Assembly: GCA_018610125.1 (NCBI GenBank)
Contig: JAHEOI010000318.1
Location: 1-7,197, forward strand
Length of the DNA stretch: 7,197 bases
Direction: 5' to 3'
Source of the DNA: Verrucomicrobiota bacterium
GTDB lineage: Bacteria; Verrucomicrobiota; Verrucomicrobiia; Limisphaerales; JAHEOI01
This document shows, one piece after another, positions 1 to 6,855 of the stretch; the first letter of the stretch is position 1, and every line of letters begins with the position of its first letter. The notes below the pieces were generated by a model. It was not told the DNA's origin, ran no database searches, and saw only the letters and a list, made by a program, of their open reading frames with translations. The position numbers and the translations under genes were made by a program.

Positions 1-29
1 AATACCGTTCGGAAAATGCTCATCTCTGA

Positions 30-165
30 CTCGCCCTTACAGGGCTTAAGCTCGTCTGCGTTTCGGTTCCCAGGGAGGAACCCTGGGCTATGTTGACCCG
101 CACCTTTGGCGCTCTCCAACAATGCCCCAACGGGGCAATTCAATGTAGCCTAGGGCTCAGCCCGG
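30..165. repeat. Hairpin-rich intergenic repeat-like element
   Basis: This stretch has no credible gene but is dense in self-complementary sequence. Small hairpins lie at 33-45 (5-bp stem), 69-87 (7-bp stem, loop 76-80), 106-119 (4 bp), 123-137 (6-bp stem, loop AAC) and 153-163. In addition, 78-96 pairs with 140-158 as a long arm: 15 of 19 positions are Watson-Crick, three more are G-U in a plus-strand RNA, and one is a mismatch. The long arm encloses the 106-119 and 123-137 hairpins, giving a branched fold, and it competes with the 69-87 hairpin. From memory the wording resembles intergenic repeats scattered through some PVC-group genomes, but only one copy is visible here, so repetition is inferred. 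The right edge contains the stop codon of the leftward 688-residue gene. It could act as that transcript's terminator or 3' stabiliser; no T-tract supports a classical intrinsic terminator. Confidence 0.5.
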
Positions 166-2216
166 AGGTGTGCAGGTCCGTTCGAAGCTTGACTCATCGG
201 CGGATCGAGGCGTGGGCTCGTCCAGACGCGACATAGCGGCTCAGAGCCTCGCTCATAATTGCCGGAAGGTGGGTGGTTTGCGGTTCGATAAATCCGGTCA
301 CCGGTTTCGCGATGGCGGTACTCAAACAATTCCTTTGTCGATTTCTCCTTTTTGGGAGGTGCATTCACTGGTAAAGCCCGGAAGACGACTTGCTCGGACG
401 CCGCCTTTGAGTCGGTCTTGACTGCGAGCTGCCCCTGTTGTCCGGTTGGAACGCGGCAAACCGGTAAGGTCCCATCCATGGCTCGATCCGGAGGGATCGC
501 GTAAAAGGGAACTCGTACCGAATCGGGAGGGTTGTCTGGGAATGCGTTGCCTGTGGCGTAGTGGCGACAATGATCCCGTTTCGTCTCGTAAACCGGAGCG
601 GGCAACGTGAGCCTTGAGTCGCTCAGGTCCAGCCGATACATGATCTGATTGTAATTGTAGCGGGGTGTCGGCTGTTTGTCCGTGAAGAGTTTTGAGTAGG
701 TTCCTTCAAAGTATATGATTCTACCGTCCTCCTCGGCAAAGTAGGGGTGCTGCTTGACGTTGTAAAAGGAGTAGCCGTCGTGCTCTGCGACACGACACGC
801 ATAGACCCAAGGGCCGAGCAACGTATCGGCCTCGGCGTACCAAACTTTGCCCATGCCGGGCTGGGTCCCTCCTTGAAAGAGCATGATCCATTTGCTTCGG
901 TAGGCATTCCAATAGAGGGAGCTCCGATGCATTACGACGATAGCACGACCCGTAACCACATCGCGTAAATAAGTAATGCCTTCATTTGCATCGAGCCGAT
1001 TTTTAGAACGTAAATAGCGTTCCCGGTTGCCATAATCTTTAACCATCTGAAATAGCTTTTGCTTTGGCGTCTCGCTGACGTCGCCCTCCAATCCGTCGGC
1101 GAGGTCTTTTGCCGGTCCATGGACCGGGGCGGTGTCTGCTTTCCAACCCCATACGGGGGCCCCGTGTTCGTCTCGCTCGATGGGCGGTTCGCTCGAGGCC
1201 CAACGCGCTCCCGGTTTCAAGCAGGTAAAGGCTTCATACTTCGTTGGGTCAAAGAGGTCATTCCATTCAGCTCGGACCCGCACAACCGGATAGCCTTTCT
1301 TGGTGTAGTAAAACCACTCTTGATCGTCCAGCGTCACTCGAGTCGGATTGCCGTGCGGATGAAGAGGCGCATCGAGCGGGAATTGCGTTTGTTTCTCGAA
1401 GCGCTGTTTGTCATCATTCCAAACCGCCATTCCATGCTCGAGCCGTTTACCAAGGTTTTTCACCCGGGCGTAGTGGCAGACAAGTTTCGGAGTGCCTTTG
1501 TGACGGAGGACCGTGTGCCCGCGGGTCCAGACAGGACCTTTGCCCTCAATCGGACACATCTTACGCACGAATCCGCTTTCGTTCTCGAAATAATTCAGAT
1601 TGACGCCCACCGACGGTTCGAGACCGCCTTGCGATGGGAGCTCTGAAACGGCGCCGGTGGTCTCAAAGTTCCCTAGTGGGAAAGAAAGCCGGGTTGTATC
1701 GCCCCAGAACCAGTAAAGCTTGTTACGATAAATCACGGTATGAACGCTGTCTTGGCCGGCGACCTTGGCATTCAGCAAGGGATGCTTGATCGGGGCCTCT
1801 TTGCCGAGGATGACCGTGTGACGGTAGATGCCGTGACCGGTCACACGATAGAGTCGCTCGGCGATTTGGGTGCGCTCGATTTCAACAGTTTTTGAGCCCC
1901 TTGGCTGCGGGCGGACGCGGAAGCCCCTAAACCAGCCCTGCTTTGGCATCTTGTAGCCGGGGCTCTCCACTTTGAAAAATATCCGTTGACCCATCAGATC
2001 GGGATCACGGATTGCCACACACCCCGCACTATCTGTGTAGTAACGGATATCATTGGGCGTCCGCAGCTCCACCATCGGCACGCCGCGTCCGGTCACCCGA
2101 TCGATGACGCGGATCTCGAAACAGCAAGAGGTGCCGGCTCCGGCCATGATGTCGCTTAAAGGGAGCAACCAAACTGCGAGGAAGCCGGTCAAAAAGAATA
2201 GTCCAAATCGGCTCAT
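150..2216 (-). CDS. Secreted protein: regulatory-like beta-sandwich plus propeller-like domain, function unknown
   Basis: This 688-residue protein is predicted to be exported. Residues 1-27 form a signal peptide (MSRF, then a hydrophobic core, then a MAGAG cleavage area). Residues about 32-90 resemble a carboxypeptidase regulatory-like beta-sandwich (VIDRVTGRGVPMVEL, later TDSAGC). Residues about 155-535 are rich in W, Y and G with repeated strands such as LYWFWGDTTRL, SSLYWNAYRSKWIMLF and ADTLLGPWVY, as in five-bladed propeller proteins related to glycoside hydrolases or DUF4185; no catalytic set can be assigned. The last 110 residues hold two related segments, FYAIPPDRA..LPVCRV and RIYRTA..PLCRVW, recalling small domains found at the ends of extracellular proteins. 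The start is well supported by GGAG eight nt before ATG. It lies 33 nt after the dGTPase gene on the same strand, so co-transcription is likely. The last few codons lie inside the structured repeat. A carbohydrate-binding or hydrolytic role is inference only. Confidence 0.85.
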   Translation of the reverse strand: MSRFGLFFLTGFLAVWLLPLSDIMAGAGTSCCFEIRVIDRVTGRGVPMVELRTPNDIRYYTDSAGCVAIRDPDLMGQRIFFKVESPGYKMPKQGWFRGFRVRPQPRGSKTVEIERTQIAERLYRVTGHGIYRHTVILGKEAPIKHPLLNAKVAGQDSVHTVIYRNKLYWFWGDTTRLSFPLGNFETTGAVSELPSQGGLEPSVGVNLNYFENESGFVRKMCPIEGKGPVWTRGHTVLRHKGTPKLVCHYARVKNLGKRLEHGMAVWNDDKQRFEKQTQFPLDAPLHPHGNPTRVTLDDQEWFYYTKKGYPVVRVRAEWNDLFDPTKYEAFTCLKPGARWASSEPPIERDEHGAPVWGWKADTAPVHGPAKDLADGLEGDVSETPKQKLFQMVKDYGNRERYLRSKNRLDANEGITYLRDVVTGRAIVVMHRSSLYWNAYRSKWIMLFQGGTQPGMGKVWYAEADTLLGPWVYACRVAEHDGYSFYNVKQHPYFAEEDGRIIYFEGTYSKLFTDKQPTPRYNYNQIMYRLDLSDSRLTLPAPVYETKRDHCRHYATGNAFPDNPPDSVRVPFYAIPPDRAMDGTLPVCRVPTGQQGQLAVKTDSKAASEQVVFRALPVNAPPKKEKSTKELFEYRHRETGDRIYRTANHPPSGNYERGSEPLCRVWTSPRLDPPMSQASNGPAHLRAEP

Positions 2217-2249
2217 ATCGCTTTCTCCATTTCAGTATGATTGTTTGGG

Positions 2250-3584
2250 TCACAGTTTCTCGAAGACGCTCCCGAGTCGAGGCACGAAGAGACGTTCATA
2301 CATGCGGGTTGCAAAGGAGTCACTCATTCCCGAGATATAATCGCAGATGGCTCGCTTTGGCTCGACCTGTTGGGTTTCGATGATTTGGGTGAAATCCGAG
2401 GGAATCAATTTGATTGGGTCCGACTCCAAGGCTTGGAAGAGTGATTTGATCAAGTATCGGCCCCGATATTCCAAGGTCTGGACACTCTGAAGGTTAATGA
2501 CATTCTCCAAGGCTACCTTTTTCATTTCATCGACAACCCCGCGAGCCTCTTCCGGCAACGTGGCATTCCATCGAAGCAGCGGTGCTTCAAACGACTCACG
2601 CTCGGTGACGGTGACCGATGAAATGAGCGCGTGGACAATCCCGCCGAAAATCCACTTTCGATCGTCATGGACTTCTTCTCCGCCGGGGAAGAGTCTCTCA
2701 ATGACATTCCCGAGCTTCCAGCGCTTGGCCCACGGTCCCTGCAGATAAGGACGCAGCCCGTCAAGGTGGTGTTGGTTGATAAGATCCAGAGCAATGCCAT
2801 CCTCGACATCGTGCACGGCATAAGCAATGTCGTCGGCCAGCTCCATAATAGCGGCATCGAGTGATTTGAATCGCGCTCGTGCGTGCTTGTCGCTTTCCGC
2901 CTGTTGAAATGTCTGGAATGTCGACCGATCGCTCTCCGACAGCGGTGCCAGGATCCAATCGACCACGGCTTCATCACAATCCAGGTAACACTTCGGCGGC
3001 TTTAGGGCCGCTGCCGGAAAGTCCAACAATTGTGAAATTGCCTCGTTTAGCTTGGGGGTGACGAGGTGCCGATAGGGTGCGGGGTACTTCAAGATACCGA
3101 GGAGTGTCCGCCGCATGAGGTCAAGCGACCAGTTCTCGCGCTTTCTTTCCAGAAAGCTTAAAATGCGAAGCGTTTGCCCGTTCGCCTCAAATCCGCCCAC
3201 GGAGTAGGCCATCGCATTGAGTGCGATCTCCCCGTTATGCCCAAATGGGGGATGACCCAAATCGTGCGCCAGACAAATGGCTTCAATCAGATCCGCTGAG
3301 GGGAGCCACTTCCGGAGGAATCGGTGGTCTTTGGCCAGTGTCTGAACAAGCCCGCGCCCGATATTGGCAGTCTCCATGGAATGGGTCAGTCGAGATCGGT
3401 GGAAGTCGCCTTCGCTCACCCCGAGCACTTGGGTCTTTCCTTGAAGTCGACGGAATGCCGCCGAATGAATGATTCGGGAACGGTCAATCTCTTCCGGCGA
3501 CCGAAGCTCCTTTTTTCGGTTTTTCGGTTTCCCGCTCCGCCGTTGCTGCCATATAGGATCCGGTTTTTTGCTCGGGGTCGTCAT
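2250..3584 (-). CDS. dgt: dGTPase-family HD-domain deoxynucleoside triphosphate triphosphohydrolase
   Basis: The 444-residue cytosolic protein belongs to the dGTPase family, which splits a dNTP into deoxynucleoside and triphosphate. It has the family's opening signature (RSRIIHSAAFRRLQGKTQVL, residues 36-55) and the metal-binding HD set: H68 in RSRLTHS, H107-D108 in AHDLGHPPFGHNGE, and D251/D252 in ELADDIAYAVHDVED. A C-terminal YISGMSD..A segment (416-425) is also typical. The length fits the shorter, broad-specificity relatives better than E. coli Dgt (about 500 residues), so the preferred nucleotide cannot be stated. The ATG at 3584 is the only methionine before the signature (next Met is residue 69); the Shine-Dalgarno in front is weak. 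Members of this family maintain dNTP balance, and some deplete dNTPs during phage infection; no other defence gene is adjacent, so housekeeping is the default reading. It is first in a probable two-gene leftward transcript. Confidence 0.93.
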   Translation of the reverse strand: MTTPSKKPDPIWQQRRSGKPKNRKKELRSPEEIDRSRIIHSAAFRRLQGKTQVLGVSEGDFHRSRLTHSMETANIGRGLVQTLAKDHRFLRKWLPSADLIEAICLAHDLGHPPFGHNGEIALNAMAYSVGGFEANGQTLRILSFLERKRENWSLDLMRRTLLGILKYPAPYRHLVTPKLNEAISQLLDFPAAALKPPKCYLDCDEAVVDWILAPLSESDRSTFQTFQQAESDKHARARFKSLDAAIMELADDIAYAVHDVEDGIALDLINQHHLDGLRPYLQGPWAKRWKLGNVIERLFPGGEEVHDDRKWIFGGIVHALISSVTVTERESFEAPLLRWNATLPEEARGVVDEMKKVALENVINLQSVQTLEYRGRYLIKSLFQALESDPIKLIPSDFTQIIETQQVEPKRAICDYISGMSDSFATRMYERLFVPRLGSVFEKL

Positions 3585-3701
3585 CTTTCCGTGCGATTTC
3601 TTCAGAGCCGACGAATCCGCCCAAACGAGGGGGCGACCCTGTTTACCTCCATTGCATGATCAAGGTGATTGAGGCGTTTGTCCAAGAATTCGCTTGCTTA
3701 G

Positions 3702-3713
3702 GAAGCATGCTTC
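3702..3713. promoter_or_regulatory. Perfect 12-bp palindrome in divergent intergenic region
   Basis: GAAGCATGCTTC is a perfect palindrome sitting between the divergent dGTPase and membrane-protein genes. Such sites can bind dimeric regulators. No known operator is recognised, no regulator gene is nearby, and a single short palindrome may occur by chance. Confidence 0.25.
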
Positions 3714-3726
3714 TTTCCACTGTCGG

Positions 3727-3754
3727 TTGCAAAAGACGGAGACCGTGCTATCTG
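3727..3754 (+). promoter_or_regulatory. Weak sigma70-like promoter candidate for the membrane-protein/sulfatase operon
   Basis: TTGCAA (3727-3732) and TATCTG (3749-3754) are 16 nt apart and match 4/6 and 3/6 of the consensus boxes. The place is right, about 70 nt before the first start codon of the rightward trio, but the match is poor and promoter consensus in PVC bacteria is not well defined. The -10 candidate coincides with the first copy of a direct repeat, TATCTGT at 3749-3755 and 3771-3777, 22 bp apart, so it could instead be part of a protein-binding site. Confidence 0.18.
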
Positions 3755-3822
3755 TTAGCCTCTCGCGGCTTATCTGTCGTGGGTAGCTTTTGAGAGGGGC
3801 GGGAGGGATTAATTTTCGGACA

Positions 3823-4290
3823 ATGGTCATATTCGAATCGATTTCAAGAGTACTGCTCTTCCTGCACCTGATCGCGGCCGCCTGTGTGCTTGGTTCCGCA
3901 ATCCACTTGGCAATCCGGGTCTGTGGCTATTGCCGGGGACGCGTTATCAAAGTGGACCAGGAGAAGCTCTACGCCAAGCTGCTGGTTATCAGTTATTCGA
4001 TCTGTTACCTGCTCGGTGCCATGGTGTATCCCGCATTCCGGGTCAATGTTCGTGCCGATTATTTGGACCGCCAGCTCCCGTGGGCGACGGGGCTTTTCGA
4101 AATCAAGGAGCATTTTGCCACAATCGGACTCATCGCGGCGATTGCGACTTGGCTCATTTCTCGGTCGCTCGGGCGGTCAATCGTTCGGAAATGGCTTCCG
4201 CTCTACGCAAGCGTGATCGCGGTCGTCCTATTGACGCTCATTTATAATGTCTGGTCGGGTTGGTACCTCGTCGTCTTAAAGCCGGTATGA
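3823..4290 (+). CDS. Four-helix integral membrane protein, unknown function
   Basis: I do not recognise this family. From the ATG at 3823 it has 155 residues and about four membrane segments (residues about 8-32, 51-72, 97-114 and 123-147). Histidines H15 and H28 are 13 residues apart in the first helix (LHLIAAAC...GSAIHLA), and H97 sits at the start of the third (EIKEHFATIG). Such spacing is seen in heme- or metal-binding helical bundles, so a redox or copper-related role is possible but unproven. An in-frame TTG at 3790 would add 11 residues (RGAGGINFRT), which look like translated leader. I prefer ATG 3823 because the hydrophobic helix starts right after it, although the GGGAGGG at 3801-3807 lies 15 nt upstream, farther than usual. 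It opens a tight rightward operon: the next gene starts one nt after its TGA. Confidence 0.8.
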   Translation: MVIFESISRVLLFLHLIAAACVLGSAIHLAIRVCGYCRGRVIKVDQEKLYAKLLVISYSICYLLGAMVYPAFRVNVRADYLDRQLPWATGLFEIKEHFATIGLIAAIATWLISRSLGRSIVRKWLPLYASVIAVVLLTLIYNVWSGWYLVVLKPV

Positions 4291-4291
4291 T

Positions 4292-4702
4292 ATGACGCAT
4301 CGAGATCGCACCATGGTTATCCTTTGTCTCGCAGTGATCGCCTTTGGCGTTGTCTATTACCTGGACCCGCCAATGCCGAACTATTATCCTGTTGTGAATC
4401 GATGGGAATTTGAGGCCGACCTGAAAGGCCCAAGCATGGGTTGGTACGGGAGGTCTGCTGCCGGCCTTGGGGCTGCGGGCATTGTAACCTGGCTTTTAAG
4501 TGTGACGCTGACGAAAACCGGTCGGGAGCCGATGGATAAAACCGCCGGTGGCATACCGGTCTGGTTGGCCTATGGAATGAGCGTTTTAACGGCGGCGGTG
4601 CTGATCGCGCTTATGGTCGGGATCGTTCTGCATGCATTGCATGAGTGGGGGCTTTGGGGTAATGGCGATGGAGAATTCAATACGCAGCGATTGGAGCAAT
4701 AG
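4292..4702 (+). CDS. Three-helix membrane protein, unknown function
   Basis: This 136-residue protein is not assigned to a family. It has membrane segments at about residues 8-24, 55-73 and 89-115. Between helices 1 and 2 is an exposed, aromatic and proline-rich stretch (DPPMPNYYPVVNRWEFEADLKGP, broken here by position 25-47) followed by SMGWYGR, which looks like a conserved functional segment. H114 and H117 lie at the end of helix 3. The ATG at 4292 comes one nt after the preceding stop and has no clear Shine-Dalgarno of its own, which points to translational coupling. The next gene, a sulfatase, begins 4 nt after this TAG. It likely forms a membrane complex with the preceding four-helix protein, given coupling and similar character; this is inference. 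Confidence 0.8.
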   Translation: MTHRDRTMVILCLAVIAFGVVYYLDPPMPNYYPVVNRWEFEADLKGPSMGWYGRSAAGLGAAGIVTWLLSVTLTKTGREPMDKTAGGIPVWLAYGMSVLTAAVLIALMVGIVLHALHEWGLWGNGDGEFNTQRLEQ

Positions 4703-4706
4703 ATTT

Positions 4707-6140
4707 ATGACGGATCCAAATCATGATGTTTCGGGTCGGCTTGCGCGGAGGCATTCTGTTGTCATGGCGTGGCTGCTTTTCATGCCTCTTTTCTTTGCCG
4801 GGATACAGACCGAGGCGGGCGGGTCACCCGGGAAGCCAAATATCCTGATTCTTCTTGGGGATGACATGACCTACACCGATCTCGGCTGCTTTGGAAACGA
4901 TGACGTGCGGACGCCCCATTTGGACCGGCTTGCCGGCCAAGGAATGCGCTTACTTCGGTGCTTTTCGCCCGCGCCAATGTGCGCACCGGTCCGGATGAGC
5001 CTATACACAGGCTTATACCCTGTAAGGAATGGCGCCCACCCGAATCATAGCTATGTCCGCGAAGGCGTGCGTAGCTTGCCGCAATACTTAAAGCCGTTGG
5101 GCTATCGCGTGGCGATCCTCGGCAAGCGCCATTACAAGCCAAAAGAGGCATTCCCTTTCGAATTCCTGGGCGGGCGACACCACGACGGCGGCAAGGGAGT
5201 CGACCTCGACCTTTCAAAGATGCGATCCTACCTTGAGCGGGATACCGAAAAGCCGTTCTGTTTGGTAATTGCTTCCAATCAGCCTCATCGACCGTGGAAC
5301 CGGGGCGACGCGGCCCCCTACGACGCTGACACGCTGGAGCTTCCCCCATATCTGGTGGATACGCCCAAGACGCGTGAGGCAATGACGCGATACTATGCCG
5401 AGATTACCTATCTCGACAATCAGGTCGGGAAGGCACTTCGGATCCTTGAAGAGACCGGAAACGCCGAGAGCACGTTGGTGCTCTTTTTTAGTGAGCAGGG
5501 CTCCAATTTTCCCCATTGCAAATGGACTTGCTACGAAACCGGGCTTCGCGCCGCCGGGATTGCTCGCTTTCCACAGAGGGTAACGCCGAAATCCGAGACG
5601 AAAGCGATGATCCAATATGTCGATGTGGTGCCGACACTGCTCGAAATCGCCGGGGGCGATCCGGGAAAGCATGACCTTGACGGGCGCTCGTTCCTGGACG
5701 TGCTAAAGGGTAAGGATGATGATCACCGCGATTTTGTCTTCGGCATCCAGACATCGAAAGGCATTATCAAGGGGCCGCGAGGTTACGGCATCCGATCGGT
5801 GCGCGGCAAGCGCTTTAAATATATCCTTAACTTATTTCCCGATACCCGTTTCCAAAATTTGGTGACAGCGAGAGACCCGGTCTTTGCTTCTTGGCGGAAG
5901 GCGGCTGAAGCAGGCAACAAATTCGCCCGGAAAAGGACCAAGCGGTATCAAAAACGCCCTGCAGTCGAGCTGTACGACCTCAAAAAGGATCCGTTTGAAC
6001 TGAATAATCTTGCTGGCGACCCCTCATTCAAAGAGCAAAAAACGCGTCTCCGGAGCGAGCTGGACGAGTGGATGCAACAACAAGGCGACAAAGGCCGAGC
6101 GACCGAGCTGAACGCATTGGACCGTCAATCGCATCAGTAG
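4707..6140 (+). CDS. Secreted sulfatase (formylglycine-dependent, arylsulfatase type)
   Basis: The 477-residue enzyme would hydrolyse a sulfate ester on an exported substrate, probably a sulfated polysaccharide or its fragments. Residues 1-38 contain a basic region (RLARRHS), a hydrophobic core and a cleavage area, so it is exported. The metal-binding start of the fold is NILILLGDDMTYTDLG (D52, D53). The cysteine to be converted to formylglycine is C92 in C-A-P-V-R-M-S-L-Y-T-G. Further active-site positions are K140/H142 (LGKRHYK), H194 (SNQPHRPWN), and SEQG (262-265) with K272 in place of the usual SD(N/H)G..K. The C-terminal ELYDLKKDPFELNNLAGDP is typical of the family. ATG 4707 is chosen because GGAG (4693-4696) precedes it by 10 nt and the signal peptide follows; the in-frame extension to 4632 only overlaps the previous gene. 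A dedicated maturase (FGE or anSME) must be elsewhere. Substrate is unknown. Confidence 0.92.
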   Translation: MTDPNHDVSGRLARRHSVVMAWLLFMPLFFAGIQTEAGGSPGKPNILILLGDDMTYTDLGCFGNDDVRTPHLDRLAGQGMRLLRCFSPAPMCAPVRMSLYTGLYPVRNGAHPNHSYVREGVRSLPQYLKPLGYRVAILGKRHYKPKEAFPFEFLGGRHHDGGKGVDLDLSKMRSYLERDTEKPFCLVIASNQPHRPWNRGDAAPYDADTLELPPYLVDTPKTREAMTRYYAEITYLDNQVGKALRILEETGNAESTLVLFFSEQGSNFPHCKWTCYETGLRAAGIARFPQRVTPKSETKAMIQYVDVVPTLLEIAGGDPGKHDLDGRSFLDVLKGKDDDHRDFVFGIQTSKGIIKGPRGYGIRSVRGKRFKYILNLFPDTRFQNLVTARDPVFASWRKAAEAGNKFARKRTKRYQKRPAVELYDLKKDPFELNNLAGDPSFKEQKTRLRSELDEWMQQQGDKGRATELNALDRQSHQ

Positions 6141-6141
6141 T

Positions 6142-6154
6142 CCGATGTTATCGG
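6142..6154. terminator. Short hairpin between convergent genes
   Basis: CCGAT-GTT-ATCGG forms a 5-bp stem with a 3-nt loop directly after the sulfatase stop. There is no T-tract, so it is a weak terminator candidate at most. The 46 nt between the convergent sulfatase and pyrE stops show nothing better. Confidence 0.2.
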
Positions 6155-6186
6155 CGGCGAAGGGATGCTAATAGTCTGCTGCGTTA

Positions 6187-6750
6187 TCACTCCTTTGAAA
6201 GGATCTCGTCCAAGGTAAACACCGAGAGGACGGAGTAGCCTTTCGCTTCCAAGCTGGCTCGGCCGCCCTCTTCGCGATCGACCAAGGAGGCCACGAAGGC
6301 GACTTGACCTCCCTCCGCTTCGACGGCTTGGATGGCTTGCCAAGTCGATTCCGCCTTGGTGATCACATCGTCAATAATGACAACGGTGTCGCCTCGATGA
6401 AAACAGCCTTCGATCCGTTTGGTCTGCCCATGATCCTTCGATTGCTTCCGCACTGAAAAAACAGGCAAGGGGACCGGGTCCTGCTCCCAGTGAGAGACCA
6501 TGCCGATGGCAAGCGCAATCGGGTCCGCACCCATTGTAAGCCCGCCGATCGAATCGATCCGGGTATCGATGGCCTTTTCCTTTTCCCGGATAAGGTCGTG
6601 CATGATTCGCCCGACGAGCCACGCCCCCTGCGGGGTGAGTGTCGTAAGCTTGCAATCGACGTAGTACTGGCTCTTTGCCCCGGAAGCCAGTGTGAAATCG
6701 CCCTCGAAGACCGAATTGCGTTGGAGTAATATCAGTAGCTCGCCTCTCAT
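6187..6750 (-). CDS. pyrE: Orotate phosphoribosyltransferase
   Basis: This 187-residue cytosolic enzyme joins orotate to PRPP, giving orotidine 5'-monophosphate in de novo pyrimidine synthesis. Visible signatures are FTLASGAKSQYYVDCK (19-34), the substrate region IGGLTMGADPIA (68-79), the catalytic-loop type segment VRKQSKDHGQTKRIEG (100-115, with R101, K102, K105, H107), and the PRPP-binding motif VVIIDDVITKAEST (123-136, acids D127, D128). The end of that motif reads TKAES where most relatives have T(T/K)GGS. Length is normal for a stand-alone enzyme. GAGG (6761-6764) lies 10 nt before the ATG, which supports the start; an upstream ATG reading ML-R hits a stop at once. It stands alone between a convergent sulfatase gene and a divergent ceramidase-like gene, with no other pyrimidine gene visible. 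It could in principle be another phosphoribosyltransferase, but the SKDHG segment argues for PyrE. Confidence 0.92.
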   Translation of the reverse strand: MRGELLILLQRNSVFEGDFTLASGAKSQYYVDCKLTTLTPQGAWLVGRIMHDLIREKEKAIDTRIDSIGGLTMGADPIALAIGMVSHWEQDPVPLPVFSVRKQSKDHGQTKRIEGCFHRGDTVVIIDDVITKAESTWQAIQAVEAEGGQVAFVASLVDREEGGRASLEAKGYSVLSVFTLDEILSKE

Positions 6751-6815
6751 CGCCTTCTTACCTCAGCATTTTTAACAATGTGGCCGAAGGAGGACTGCCG
6801 CTCAATCACGGATTC

Positions 6816-6832
6816 AACGGTTGTAACGGTTG
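6816..6832. repeat. Tandem 8-bp direct repeat in divergent intergenic region
   Basis: AACGGTTG occurs at 6816-6823 and again at 6825-6832, separated by one T, a 9-bp period. It lies between pyrE and the ceramidase-like gene and might be a regulatory binding site. No known motif is recognised. Confidence 0.4.
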
Positions 6833-6855
6833 GAGATGGGATGGTATAAGGCTTT

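Noticed and set aside
1..165. CRISPR array or tRNA gene in the repeat-rich left edge
   Set aside because: There are no regularly spaced identical repeats, and the branched fold lacks the T-loop, anticodon arm and acceptor features of a tRNA.
1059..1646. Plus-strand open frame of 195 codons opposite the 688-residue gene
   Set aside because: It lies wholly antisense to a gene with signal peptide, good ribosome site and coherent domain structure; its own sequence shows no domain.
2250..3584. dGTPase gene as the core of a phage-defence island
   Set aside because: Neighbours are a secreted protein and a sulfatase operon; there are no nuclease, toxin, sensor, recombinase or other defence-type genes in the window.
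3656..3793. Plus-strand open frame of 45 codons, starting MIKVIEAF, in the divergent intergenic region
   Set aside because: No Shine-Dalgarno precedes it, the composition (cysteines and a run of arginines) looks random, and it covers the likely promoter area of the rightward operon.
4780..5382. Minus-strand open frame of 200 codons opposite the sulfatase
   Set aside because: Antisense to conserved sulfatase motifs, arginine- and proline-rich as expected for a mirror frame of GC-rich coding DNA.
6192..6204. TCCTTT-G-AAAGGA inverted repeat at the end of pyrE as a terminator
   Set aside because: It lies inside the last pyrE codons, is AT-rich with a one-base loop that cannot form as such, and has no T-tract.
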